From NCBI GenBank assembly GCA_014529385.2, contig CM043958.1:120105518-120169517 (forward strand): a stretch of DNA of 64,000 bases, read 5' to 3'. Origin of the DNA: Adiantum capillus-veneris. Its lineage: Eukaryota > Streptophyta > Polypodiopsida > Polypodiales > Pteridaceae. Shown here piece by piece: positions 12,301-23,707 of the stretch. The first letter of the stretch is position 1; every line of letters starts with the position of its first letter. The notes under the pieces are model-generated. The model did not search any database. It was given only the letters and a program-made list of their open reading frames with translations, and was not told where the DNA came from. Both the position numbers and the translations under genes were made by a program.

Positions 12301-12409
12301 GGGGTAAAAAATAAACAGAGAGCGCCAAAAACTTAGATCTCAGATATGAGTTTTGGTACTCAAGCGAAAGAGGTAAACCTGTACTCTCCCTCTCTCTCTC
12401 TTTCTTCCC

Positions 12410-12428
12410 CCCTCTCTCCCCCCCCCCC

Positions 12429-12459
<31 letters not shown>

Positions 12460-12594
12460 ACACACACACAAACGAGGAGAGGAAGGAGACCCAGGTATGC
12501 TCCTTCCCTCTCCTCTCTCTCATGTTCCCTTCCCCTCTTTCTCTCTCTCCTTCACACACACACGCACAAACACACGCACGCACATTGTGTCTTT

Positions 12595-12677
<83 letters not shown>

Positions 12678-12780
12678 CACATGCATAAACAAAAAACACA
12701 TACACACACACATGCATAAACAATGAATGCATACACACACACATTGAGAGAGGAAAAGAGAGAGAGAGAGAGAGAGATAG
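12410..12780. repeat. Compound microsatellite: poly-C, (CA)n, (GA)n
   Basis: A C run at about 12417-12445 leads into (CA)n, then CT-rich and CA-rich stretches and a perfect (GA)n at about 12598-12673, followed by further CA and GA tracts to 12777. No coding meaning. Confidence 0.95.
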
Positions 12781-12800
12781 ATAAAAAAGTAGAGAAAATA

Positions 12801-13345
12801 TGAAATGAAATGTTATATTAAGAGTTAGGGTTAGGTTAGATTTAAAATTACATTTAATTAAAATTAGGTTAGATTAAGATCTAAGATTAAGTTAAATTAC
12901 ATTTAACTTATATTTAAAATTTATGCTAAATTTAAAATTAGATAAGATTTAAGATTAAGTTAAAAATTTAAATTAGATTTAAGATTAGGTTAGATTACAT
13001 TTAGGTTTAGGTTAGATTTATGTTTATGTTGAGTTTAAGATTAGGTTAGATTTAGATTTACGTTAGATTTAAAATTAAGACAAAATTTAAGATTAGCTAG
13101 GGTAGATTTAAGTTAGATTACATTTAGGTTTAGGATTTAAGATTGGATTAGATTTAGGTTTATGTTGAGTTTAAGATTAGATTAGATTTAGATTTAAGCT
13201 AGATTACATTTAGGTTTAGGTTAGATTTAAGATTAGATTAGATTTAGGTTTATGTTGAGTTTAAGATTGATAAGATTAGATCTAGATTTATGTTAGATTT
13301 AAGATTAGATTAGATTACATTTAGGTTAGATTTTAGGGCATGTCA
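12801..13345. repeat. Degenerate TTTAGG/TTAGATT minisatellite
   Basis: About 550 bp made almost entirely of TTTAGGTTAGATT, TTTAAGATTAGATTAG and GTTTATGTTGAGTTTAAGATT units. A longer unit containing TTATGTTGAGTTTAAGATT recurs at about 13023, 13160 and 13248. Reminiscent of, but not identical to, the plant telomere repeat TTTAGGG; a related stretch reappears at 13470-13510. It lies within the CACTA element. Confidence 0.85.
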
Positions 13346-13870
13346 ATGAAGGCTTTGCCCAAAGAGCAAACACTAGTTACACAACAATATGTATATTCCC
13401 ATCAAAATCTGACACCTATTAACTCACCCACTAACCATGTTCAATTAGCTCAGAATCACCATATGTTCAATTAGGTTAGATTTAAGATTAGATTTTGGAT
13501 TTAGTTTTTATATTAAAGTCTACCTTCGGGATTACAGAAAAAATTAGAGTTAGGCGAACGGTGATCCCTCTATTCCTCTCTACGGAAGCGACCTTAACTT
13601 GGAAATCTTTCAACGGCATGATACTCAGATTGGAGGCCAACATGTAATGTGCAAAGTAATCCCTCGAACAAGGATCTACTGTGAAGAGATGTTAAGATGT
13701 TGTGAATTGATACAACTAGAGAAGGGGCAAAGGGGTTTTGTCCACTACATGCACTATTATGTAGATGTGGGTGTGTAGATTTCTCGCACTCACAATATAG
13801 GCATTGACCAATAAAGACGAGATTATAACCTGGTGGTTCTGATCTCCGTGCACCTCTAGCTGATCGAGGT

Positions 13871-13920
13871 GTGCGGGGATCAGACATGACTAGAGAATGT
13901 GAGGTAGTTTATAGTGTGAA

Positions 13921-14002
<82 letters not shown>

Positions 14003-17000
14003 ACGGAGGATGCCAATAGAAGATTAAATTTATGTCCAGGTTATAAGGTTTTTACATTCATTATGAGTAGTGACGAGGATGTCACCTATCTCTCAACAAG
14101 GATCTTATGTCTTTGTAATCAATGCAAGCATGCGAAGCGACGAACAAGACGTGTTTCTTTGCAGCACGTTCGCAAATTTGGTAAGTTTGATCCATCTATT
14201 ATCGATTGATCAGTTGTTGCCAATTATAACTCGTCGACTCTGATGCTGGCCAATAGGGAGCAATCTTGCAACCCAATAGACGTGTCCCTAGGTGCTTTGA
14301 TCAAGCAGCATACGTGAGGCCACAAGATCTAGCCTTTGACAACTCGGAGGATGATCATGCACACCACATTCCCAACGAGGCAATGTTTGAGTCCGAGATC
14401 AATGAAATGATCGAGACGATCATGGATTGAGAAATGCTTATCTATGATGATATGAAAAGTGAAGCCGATACTCCATTGTATGATGGAGCACGTGTGTTTA
14501 GATTGAAGGCGCTCTTGGTTCTTCTCAACATGCAGGAAAAGTTTGGATGGAGTGACACTAGCGTCACAACTCTTTTCAAGTGATCTATTACAATGTGTTT
14601 ACTTCAATAAAAAACTCTAGAGTTATAATGATCTGATTACTTACACAAGTGTACCACATTTTTTTCGCTGTGTAGATTTCTCAAAGAGCACATACTGGCA
14701 GCTGATAATGTGATGTCAGATTCCAAAGAGGAAGCAAGAAAGATCTTGCAAAACTTGGGCATGGATTACAATCCATTATTTTCAGAGGGGAATACATAGA
14801 CATGGAGAAGTGTCTGAAATGTGATTCCGAGAGATATCGAGTAGATCTCCATGAAACTAAAATTCCACAAAAGGTTTTGTGACATTTTCCTCTGCTTCCT
14901 TGCATCAAGAATTTCTTCAAATGTAAGTCCATGGCCGCCCTAGCATCATGGCATGAGGAGAATAGATCTTCGGATGGTGTGTTACGGATTCCTACAGATT
15001 GTGAAGCCTGGAAACATATAGATGATACATGGCCGGATTTTTCTAGGGAAGCTCAAAATTTGCGCATAGGCCTGGCTATGGATGGCATAAATCCATTTGG
15101 TTAGAGATCAACATATTACAGTGTATGGCCCATTGTCATTATCAACTACAACATTCCCCCGTGGTTGACTACCAAGAAGGGGCACCTGTGGCTAAGTTTG
15201 ATTGTGCCAGGGTGGTATAAAGTGAAGAATATGGATGTGTATCTTCGTCCACTATTGGAAGAGCTACAACAATTGTGGATTGGCATAGAAGTGGTGGATA
15301 TGAGCCGACACACAGGTCGACAGAATGCTTTGGTCAGAGGCATTCTAATGTGGACCATGCATGACTATCCCGTACTAACAAAATGCTCAGGTGATTACAC
15401 TCAAACTCAAACACTGTAAATATTGGTTTTTCTTAAGATTATCTATTGTCATGTGTATACATGCAGGGCTTCAATCAAGCGGATACAGAGCATGTGTCAT
15501 ATGTGGACCTAGACTTAATGCATGTCGGGCGGCCTCATTGAAGAAGCAAATCTACAAAGGTCATCAAGTGTATCTTCCAGAGAATCATGAGTTACGCGAC
15601 GGTTTTTTGGGAAGAGAGCCAGCGAGGATGTCTGCACAAGCATGGTTAGAGTAGAAGGAGATGTTTGATGACGGTTTGCCCCCATGGATGAAGAGACTCT
15701 CTCTATGCTACGAGTTTGGCCTAGACTCATAATCAATCACTTTCTCAATCCAATGCACATATTCAAGAATGTGGGTAATCTGCTGTGGCAATGTTGGCCG
15801 TAGACAGCATCCGATGGATCGATAAAACTCCCTAAAGCGCCATGGATTTTGACAAGAGCCCAAGAACACAAAGTAAAAGAGACCATTCGATCTGTGCGGA
15901 CCCCCACTGGCGTAATGCACTCGCTCCGAACGTGTTTCACTAAAGAAGGGAAACTTACCGGTTTGAAGTCACACGAGTGGCATAAAATGTGTCAGGTATG
16001 TTTGAAGTGGAATATATCAAAGTGGGAATTGTGTAACAAATTCGTGTGTGGACTTCAGTATCGGTGGCCATTGAGAGATGTTTGTCTCTTGATGTCCGTA
16101 ACACAATCTACAAACTTGCGAAGTTGGTGCAATGGATCTCACAAAAGGAGATCAATGTAGACTCCATACCATTCACCAAACTAAATGTTGTGGAGGTTGT
16201 GTGCATGTTTGAGAAACACTTTCTTGCTACCATGCTAACCATTCAGGTGCATCTTCTTGTTCACATAGTTGATGAGGTGGAAATAGCTGGCACAATACAT
16301 TCCAAATGGATGTTCTTTTTAGAATGTTTCATAAAAATGCTCAAGGGATATGTGCGTCAGAAGGCACGTCCAGAGGGTAACATGGTAGAAGGTTGGCTGG
16401 TATCAGAGTCCCTAGTTTACATTGGAGAGTGGCTAGACGGATTTGATAAAGCCCGGGACATGCTATGGCGAACCATAGATGATGAGCGCATATCTGGGAT
16501 TTTCATGTGCAATCTCGGTGTTGAGAAGGAGATGACGGAAGATCTAGAGGCTAAAATCAACCAATTTTGCATGCTTCACAATCCAGTGATGCAAAACTGG
16601 ATTTCACAATACGAGGATACAAAGCAAGAGCGACAAAGGGCACGAATCGAGTGGAGATGGGGAAGACAACAACCGATGCATTATCCGACGGGTCTGGAGA
16701 GCCTACCAACATTCATGAGCTTAAGATGGTTGCACAATAAATTGAAAAGCGCACAACAGTGCAATGAAGAAGTGATTGAGGAGGAGTGGGAGTACTGTTG
16801 GGGTTGCGTGATCAAGGTAAGTTTGCAATGTACGACTAGCGACTTTCTAGATGTTTGAACGGCCACTCATAATGTTTGTTGGTTGTAGTATAAGTCATAA
16901 CAGCAGCATGGTGTAAAGGTCGACATTTTAGGATGGAACGCCAAAAAGCATTTTACTCAAGATTGTGGAATCATGGAAAAATTTGAACAATCTAGTTGAC

Positions 17001-17250
17001 GACGATCCTCTGATGCAGATCCTGTGGTGGTGGAACTCACTTACTTCGGCATGCTACAAGAGATTTTGAGGATCGATTATAGAGGATTTTTTGTCGACTT
17101 GTTTGACGTGCAATGGTTCAAGATAAACATGGAGGGTTGCAACGCTACTGTGCGCAGAGGAGAGTCTGGTTTCCTTGAGGTGGATTCAACTAAAAAATGG
17201 ACCAACCTAAGAGACACTTTGTACTACCCGAGCATTGTGAACAAGTAATT
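13871..17250 (+). pseudogene. CACTA TNP2-like transposase, decayed
   Basis: Plus-strand pieces match the TNP2 family in order. At 14690-15110: NPLFSEG..., CLKCDSERYR, VLRIPTDCEAWKHIDDTW, then NLRIGLAMDGINPFG containing the first catalytic Asp region (LATDGFNPFG in relatives). At 15165-15390: LIVPGWYKVKNMDVYLRPLL then ...ALVRGILMWTMHDYP. At 15470-15650: SGYRACVICG (Cys pair) and YKGHQVYLPENHELR. At 16180-16500: the DUF4218-type block HLLVHIVDEVEIAG, HSKWMFFLECFIKMLKGYVR, KARPEGNMVEGW. Stops, frameshifts and introns or retained gaps separate the blocks; the N-terminal part runs through a (GA)n at 13924-13997. The enzyme would cut and rejoin CACTA ends in the nucleus; this copy cannot be functional as it stands. 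Confidence 0.85.
13924..13997. repeat. (GA)n microsatellite within CACTA coding region
   Basis: About 74 bp of perfect GA alternation. It sits in an open frame upstream of the transposase-like blocks, where it would encode an Arg-Glu run. Confidence 0.95.
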
Positions 17251-17844
17251 CTGTCAATAGTTAACATCCAACTTTAGAAGTTATGTGCTTGGAAGCTCTC
17301 ATGTAAGTTATGTGGCTCTAGCAGGTGATACTTCATCCTACAAAGTCTGCATCAAACTGGTGCTACGTCATAGAGGTAGCCCCTCATAGTGCACGGATGT
17401 ATGAGGGCTACCATGTACCAATCACAGTGGCATCAATGGAGGAGATCGAAGAAGATGCTCAGTCAGAAGCCACTAAGGTGGTTCCAAACGAGCATCAAGC
17501 TGCTACTCTCTATGGGGTGCATGCATAGGATCTACAAAATGAAACGGCGGACATTTGCCTAAACGGAGAGCTCTATATAGACATAGGGAGTTATGCTGAG
17601 CTATGCGAGGATGAGAGAGAGACCTCTTAAAGCCATAAAAATTGTATTTGAACAATTTTGCTCCGTTTTATAATATATATTGTATTCACGTGGCTTTTTG
17701 TCCAATCCTGTCTATATGCTATACTTGAGAAATTTAAATTGTGTTTAATCGTCATTGCTACCACTCCAGGTATGTTCTCACAAGCAGGGACACTCCTTGG
17801 TGTGTCGTGAAAGCCTGATACGCCGACACAGCACTGAGCTCCGA

Positions 17845-18002
17845 GTGCGATGGAGACTGAGGCTGCAATCACAAAGGAGATGATCCGTCTTTGCTCATAG
17901 ATGCTGCTCGTCCCTCCACTAGATCTAGTGGAGGGACGAGCAACATCTATGAGCAGGGATGGATCACCTCTTTTGTGATTGCAGCCTCAGTCTCCATCGC
18001 AC
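17845..18002. repeat. 158-bp near-perfect palindrome
   Basis: Two 79-base arms meet at the centre CTAGATCTAG (17919-17928) with no spacer. Comparing the left arm with the reverse complement of the right arm gives 73 identities and 6 mismatches and no gap; all six mismatches are transitions. It lies inside the CACTA element between the transposase and the second gene. The plus-strand frame across it is a by-product. Confidence 0.95.
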
Positions 18003-18179
18003 TACGAGTTTCATCCTTTTACATGATACATAGAATGCACACGGGAGACAAATTCACAAGAACTTCACAGGAATCTCTCTACACAGGAATCCCTCTCCCT
18101 TTATGAGTCCTCTCCCTATTATCTATAGTATATATTATAATTTGTCCATGTTTTCTTCTCCATTCAATATTAAGATTAA

Positions 18180-19400
18180 ATGTTCGGGTGTTTAATGCAG
18201 GTATGGATGATGATGAGTTTCTTTCTTCTTTGTCACCCTAGTAGAGGAGGTGGTACGAGGACTATCATCGTTCTGGAGCACCATCACATCGTTCCACTCC
18301 TTCAGTGTCTCCCTCTTCTTTGGAGCATTCAGCATGCTCCAAAGCTTCTGTGTCAACGAGACGATCTTCACACTTGTCTAGGCACCGATGCTCTAGTGGT
18401 GGTGGCGGCAGTTGCTGTGGGGATGCCACCGCCGATGCCTCGACACCTCCTCGTGTTCGACGAGGCTCCTTACCTTCCCCTTCTTTGCCCGCACCCACAC
18501 CAGCCACGACATCACCATCTATGCCAGGTTTTGTGCGACTATTGGTTGTTCCTGGCTACACACCACTAGCTACTCCTCCCAGTCCACACTCCTCGCTTCA
18601 GGTAGGATCTGTGTGAATTAGAATGGGTGCGGTCGTGAAAGCTTGCTTGAGAGTTTGAAATGCTTTCACGGCCTCTGAGTCCCATACAAACTTATTATGG
18701 CCTGCCAACCTTGTGAGTGCTGTAACCACCTTGGAGTATCCCTGTATAAAGATACGATAAAAATTTGCAAATCCGAGGAAACATTGAACATCTCTTACCA
18801 AGGTGGGTGTCTCCCAATCAAGGATGGTTTGAACCTTCTTTGGATCCATGGAGATTCCCTTTTCAGAAATTACATAACCAAGAAATTCCACCTTAGATTG
18901 ATGAAAAGAGCACTCCAGTGAAGACACCTGCCGTCCGTACCCCCATCGAGACATTGCTAGAGACCCGTGCCAAGACACCCAGGTTCATGCGTCACATGCG
19001 AGAGGGCTTGCCGTACTCGGTCGACATCAGTGGCCGCATCATCTTGGATGAGGAAGGCAAGAAGGTGATCTCGTGCATGTGCGGTATTTGCTCTCAGGTG
19101 TTTAGACACTACATACTAAACACCTGGAGTGAAAGTGCCAAGTGAATGAAAAGACAGAGTCATCAACATGCTGCATGACGAGTTTCCTGTGTCAAGTCTG
19201 GATGAGGGCTTCAATGAAGACCTGATGAAGGTTCAAATGCGCGAAAACTGCAAGCACAAGCGTATGAAGTACAAAAAGCAATAAAGCATGGATGGAACAG
19301 ACCAGATTGGATGGCTAAAGAAGATTGGAACAATGAAAAGTGAGCAGAACGCGAGAATATTGACAAGTGGAAGCAATAAAAGGAGGCAGCCAAAGCGCGA
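18180..19400 (+). pseudogene. CACTA second protein (TNP1-like), broken
   Basis: A Ser/Pro-rich stretch at 18200-18600 (SPSLPAPTPATTSPSMPGF) precedes an interruption by a gypsy fragment. Reading resumes at about 18918 with TPIETLLETRAKTPRFMRHM, VDISGRIILDEEGKKVISCM and CGICSQ, and loosely continues to 19400 in several frames with Lys/Arg-rich sequence. Position after the transposase and composition suggest the second, DNA-binding protein of CACTA elements; I do not recognise a diagnostic domain. Stops and frameshifts are present. Confidence 0.4.
18602..18912 (-). pseudogene. Ty3/gypsy reverse transcriptase fragment captured in CACTA
   Basis: On the minus strand an open stretch reads ECSFHQSKVEFLGYVISEKG, ISMDPKKVQTILDWETPT, VQCFLGFANFYRIFI, then AFQTLKQAFTTAPILIHTDP. 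This is the thumb and connection part of a chromovirus-type gypsy reverse transcriptase up to the RNase H entry. Only about 310 bp are present, without LTRs or other domains, and the flanks are CACTA sequence. It differs from the C, D and E elements of this window. Confidence 0.85.
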
Positions 19401-20279
19401 GTAGAGGCAGGGAGCTCACACCACTTGCGGAGTCAGTGGGTGGGCATCATTTGAGGCCGATTTTGTAAGTGTTTTTGCATTTCTCTGTAGGTTTGATAGT
19501 TATGTATTTTTGTACTTTTAAATTCTAACATAATGGATTCTTTGTATGTTTTGAACAATGGTCGATGACAGGATGTGACCCCACACCGTACGAGCGTGAG
19601 TACGTAGGTAGAAAGGGCTTTAACACCCTGATGGACATTCTGAGTTCTCACGGAGGCATGGTTAGTATTTCACTTTACTCTTTTATATTTGTTGTATTTT
19701 AATGATAAGCTAAGAAAATAAATTGTTTTGTAATTATATGTTTATACTTACAGAAAGTACGTCTTATTGTTTTTTTCTGCAGAATCCGACAGATACGCTG
19801 CTTGGACGTGATGAGACGTATGATTAGACGACATCAATCTAGCCATAGCCAGATAGCATTAGTTTCCTTTTTTCATAGCTTGTATATTGAGATGACGTGT
19901 ATACGTCTTTTTGTAACTATTGGAAAACCATGTATTTTCTCAATAATGACAATTGTGTTGTAACTGTTACATTTGCAAAGCTTAACAATCAAGTGATTTT
20001 GCCTATGATGTGTATAATTGCCATTGATTTACTTTTGTCAATTTACTTTCGTCCAATTACTTTTGTCAGTTTTGTATCTTTATTCTGCAAACAATACTAT
20101 GCATGATGGAGTTAATGGTTATATTATCTTGTGGGTGACTACTTTGGGTTTATACCTTGCACTTTCTTTCAAAGGTGAATCTGGGCTTATCTTGGATTCG
20201 TTTAGGTTTACTCTATTCTGGAAACGTTCAATATGATTGATGGGTGGAAGGACATTGAACACCCAATTTTTTTACTCTC

Positions 20280-20484
20280 GAGCGTCGCTATAAGCGTCTC
20301 TATATAAGGTTCTGCTACGTTGCTATAACCGTCGCTACAGAAGGACTGTAACCGTCGCTATAACTGTCTCTATAGGCGTCGCTATATAGTGATGGTTATA
20401 GTGACGCTTATAGCGACGTTCCCGTAGCGACGCCGGGGAGTATAAAAACCCAATGTATTTCCATCGCTAAAAGCATCACAAGTG
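20280..20484. repeat. CACTA right terminus and subterminal repeats
   Basis: Dense array of CGTCGCTATA / TATAGCGACG units in both orientations between 20282 and 20435 (at least nine), then TTAGCGATG complement and the terminus ATCACAAGTG. Matches the left-end repeats and defines the element's 3' end. Confidence 0.8.
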
Positions 20485-20690
20485 CATATAACCTCAATGT
20501 ATTTTTTGAATCGCAACACGGAATCTTGGACTTTTTCACCCTCCTTCTATTTGAAGGAATGAATCTGTGACACAATATTGTGTTTGATTCCTCTCATAGA
20601 AAACTCCTCTACAAAATCATGTATCAATGCTTCTATATTCCCATTGTCTTTAAAAAAAAAGGTTGGAACCAAGTAAGCAATAGGAAGAGA
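20485..20690 (-). pseudogene. Ty3/gypsy element C, gag continuation right of CACTA
   Basis: On the minus strand the reading KDNGNIEALIHDFVEEF, SMRGIKHNIVSQIHSF, stop, KEGEKVQDSVLRF precedes the junction and is followed by sequence matching gypsy D gag (CCT..CAATGTATT.CTTGAATCGCAA at 57160). It shows that the CACTA element interrupted a gypsy gag gene. Confidence 0.65.
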
Positions 20691-21680
20691 ATGGGGTCCG
20701 GGAGGGCCTCTTTATTTGGCAGTTTAAGGGAGTCAAATTAAACCTCTAGTATTAAGAAAGCAATCAAAGGATAGCTTTTGAATTCAAACAAGAAAAATGG
20801 CTAGTTTATTTGAATTGAATTTTCTCCCCCAAAATGAAATTTAAAATCTAGTGCGCAAAACCTGATCATGTAACATATCTACGAAAAGAACTCATTGGGT
20901 AAATTACAGATCTATAATCTCCACTTAAATCAAAGATCATATGTAGGAGTTATGGAAGGCCAAAAGTCATAAAGTTATCCACCCCCTTTGGGGGGGAGGG
21001 GGGGGGAGTGCATCCATTGACCACTCTTACACCTCTCTTACACACCCAACATTCTTGCACACATGGCATGCATCTATTTGTCAAAATGTTAATCACCTCT
21101 ATAATCTCATGGCAAATAAAGAAACCCTCCTAGAGTCCATCCTCTTCCTAATGGTTGGTTCCATCGAGGGTCAATTCCAAACCTTCAATCTAGATGTGGA
21201 AATTGGTGACGTATTTAGCTCTTAATACCTGTTTGAATGGTGTTGAGTGTGCATGGGGATCACTTGAACAATTGTATTTTGAAGCCATGCATTTTTCAAC
21301 TTGGGATGGATGTGGAAATTTGTGATGTATTTAGCTCTCAATACCTCTTTGAATGGTGCTGAGTGTGCATGGGGATCACTTGATCAATTGTATTTTGAAG
21401 CCATGCATTTTGCAACTTGGGACAGATGCATGGGCCTTGGCTCATTGAAGTATCTCACCATTCCCGGAGCGGGAGTTCTAGTTTTTGTGATGTGCCCTCC
21501 CCATTTCTCTCACTATGGTAGCTCATTTTCCATGTTTTCTCTGCCATAAGAACAATGAAGGCTGGCTCAAAATAAGTGTTAGAGACCACTTGTTCTTGCA
21601 CAGTTGTTAAGGGTTCTAGGATTTCTTGGTTGATATTCTCTTTCGTAGATCCCCTACTTACTTCTTAGCAGTCTAACACT
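20691..21680. repeat. Non-coding stretch with a 116-bp tandem duplication
   Basis: Mostly AT-rich DNA with a G run near 20990-21007. From 21193 to about 21424 a 116-bp unit (beginning GATGTGGAAATT) occurs twice in tandem with about ten differences. No gene recognised. Confidence 0.7.
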
Positions 21681-22209
21681 TAGCGGATGTTGAGCAATAA
21701 GATTCTAGATTTCCCACTTTGCTTCTGTACAAAAACCTTCAGTCCTACTCTTGAAAGCTGTCACAATCCCGGAGGAGATTTTATTTTTCTCCTCATCGTC
21801 GACAACATGATGTCCTTGCTTAGCTTTCATCTGTTTGCACACCCACTGTTTACTCTTTCTTTCTCTCTCATATCTCCTAATATCTCCTAATATCTAAGAG
21901 TTGGATCTTAGGAGTTGTAATCCATTGCCTGTAATTTCTTCCTTCTTCTTTCTCCCGAGGACTATACACATGCGTAATACATTACTTACTTGAAATCACT
22001 TAATTGAGTAGCTGTCAACAGTTGATGTTGTAATTCCAAACATGCCATATCCAAACATGCAATGATATGACCAACTAAATGAGTGGCACCTCCATTTCCA
22101 ACATTGGCACTAGTCGCAATAATGTTGTATGCTTGCAGTTCCCCATATTTGTACGTCTTTGTTGGAGCAAGGGAACTCAACTCCGAGACAAGATGCCCGG
22201 TGCAAGGAA

Positions 22210-22302
<93 letters not shown>

Positions 22303-22420
22303 TAGAATGTTAGAGGACTACATGTCATTGCCATCACACACTCAGAGGCAGATGCATGAGTTTATCCAAAGAATGTAAATTTATGTACAAGATAATATAG
22401 ATACAAAGAGTCTCTCCCCC
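21680..22420. repeat. Dispersed repeat, copy 2, with one GA tract
   Basis: Second copy of the sequence at 2704-3660. The GA tract here is a single perfect run at 22217-22300 (84 bp) against 141+51 bp in copy 1. It ends in poly-C (about 22417-22435), poly-A and short GA and CA repeats up to 22540. Confidence 0.7.
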
Positions 22421-22559
22421 CCCCCCCCCCCCCCCACCCAAAAAAAAAGAGAGAGAGAGAGAGAGATAGGGAGAGAGGGCGTCTCTGATGCTCTGAGAGA
22501 GTGAGAGGGAGTCTGCACTCCACACACACACACACACACACTGTATTACTAGAAAACAC

Positions 22560-23707
22560 CTAGCTTATTATGACATTTAAAAGGCCTCACTTTATTAAAA
22601 ACCACAGCATGGGACTTGGCCCGTCCATTACACTGGAAGTACGTGTTTGTCTTTTGAGTGGTTTACCACTCTATGGCAATACTGGCTGTGAAGGTTCTAA
22701 GGTTACCTCCCATACTACATAGGCGACCGTGAAGGCGCTAGGGTTACCTCCCCTGCAACATGGGCGGCCTCGTTGTCTTTGAGGAAGAGTTAGTCCACTC
22801 ATACCGATCCTGCTCATCACAAAGGGCCGACGGCCCACCACCCTCCTCTATAAAAAGAGGTGAGGGTGCACCTCTGCCCCTCACTTAGCATTGTTTGGTG
22901 TTCTGGTAAGATCATGTTTCTTTTTTACACTAAAGTATGGAGCTTGCTACAACAGTAACTCAGGTTGGCCACTCTGCCTAAACATATTTCATTGCAGGTT
23001 TTATAAAATAGAAAAGAGGAAAGGGGGCATTTCTGTGAAGATGTTAGTTTTTGATATTTTGGTCTGCATATAGTTTTTTCTCTGAACCTGGTGATGGTCC
23101 CTATTGGACTATGAGTATATATGGTATTGTAGCATGTTTTTTTCCTTCCACTGGGTTTTTTGGGTTACTGTTTTACTCTATGGTTACTAGTGAAATAAGG
23201 GGGTGTGTAATACCGAAAGTTGCCATTCATAATCTCTGGTTTTTTGATAGGCACTCTACGTTTACATTGGCCTTTGGAAACTATTTTACTACCGCTGTAC
23301 TAAAATTGGCATTACTCTGTTGACTGAATGCCCAACTTACCTTGGTAGCTTGCAAAGCATCAGAATACTGCTCGGTTTACCTATCACTGTCGCTTCTGTT
23401 TCAGAAGCCTAGTTATTGGAGGTCTATGGATACTTACATGATTTAAAAGGTGTTTACTACGCACTCGTTGGATTGGGCGGATGATGATGTTTTTATGTCC
23501 TACTATACTCTGATTTTTTTACACACATCATTAGGGTATCGTACCTGGGTGCACACTATGGCAATTCTTGGCCTAGACATATTTTGTTGTAGGTTGTTAT
23601 AAAATAGAAAAGAGGAAAGGGAGAATTTTTATAAATGACGCTAGTCTTTGATATTGTGGGTCTGCATATAGTTTTCGCTCTGAAACCCGATGGTCCCTAT
23701 TGGAAGG
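22560..23707. other. Repeat-like DNA flanking gypsy E, no gene recognised
   Basis: AT-rich DNA with a TATA-like CTATAAAAAGAGG at about 22851. Segments within it recur: the stretch around AAATAGAAAAGAGGAAAGGG at 23005 and 23600 and GATGGTCCCTATTGGA at 23093 and 23689. Part of the same motif set (GAGTATATATGGTATTG at 23112) reappears just right of gypsy E at about 34440, which indicates that E was inserted into a copy of this repeat. Confidence 0.45.

Larger units (their letters stand above)
12178..20484 (+). mobile_element. CACTA (En/Spm) DNA transposon, 8.3 kb, inserted in gypsy C
   Basis: The left end begins CACTACAAGAGG and the right end finishes ...CATCACAAGTG. Both ends share TTAGCGATG close to the terminus and GTCGCTA-rich subterminal repeats, as in CACTA elements. 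The interior encodes a TNP2-like transposase and a second decayed protein. Gypsy gag sequence lies on both sides (12177 and 20485). The expected 3-bp target duplication is not visible (TGC on the left, CAT on the right), and about 90 bp of gag present in gypsy D are missing at the junction. Confidence 0.8.

Noticed and set aside
12284-12744. Open frames with poly-Pro, His-Thr and Leu-Ser runs
   Set aside because: Produced by poly-C, (CA)n and (GA)n tracts in the CACTA left part.
12801-13345. Interstitial telomere (TTTAGGG array)
   Set aside because: The canonical heptamer hardly occurs; units are TTTAGGTTAGATT/TTTAAGATTAG, so it is reported as a minisatellite only.
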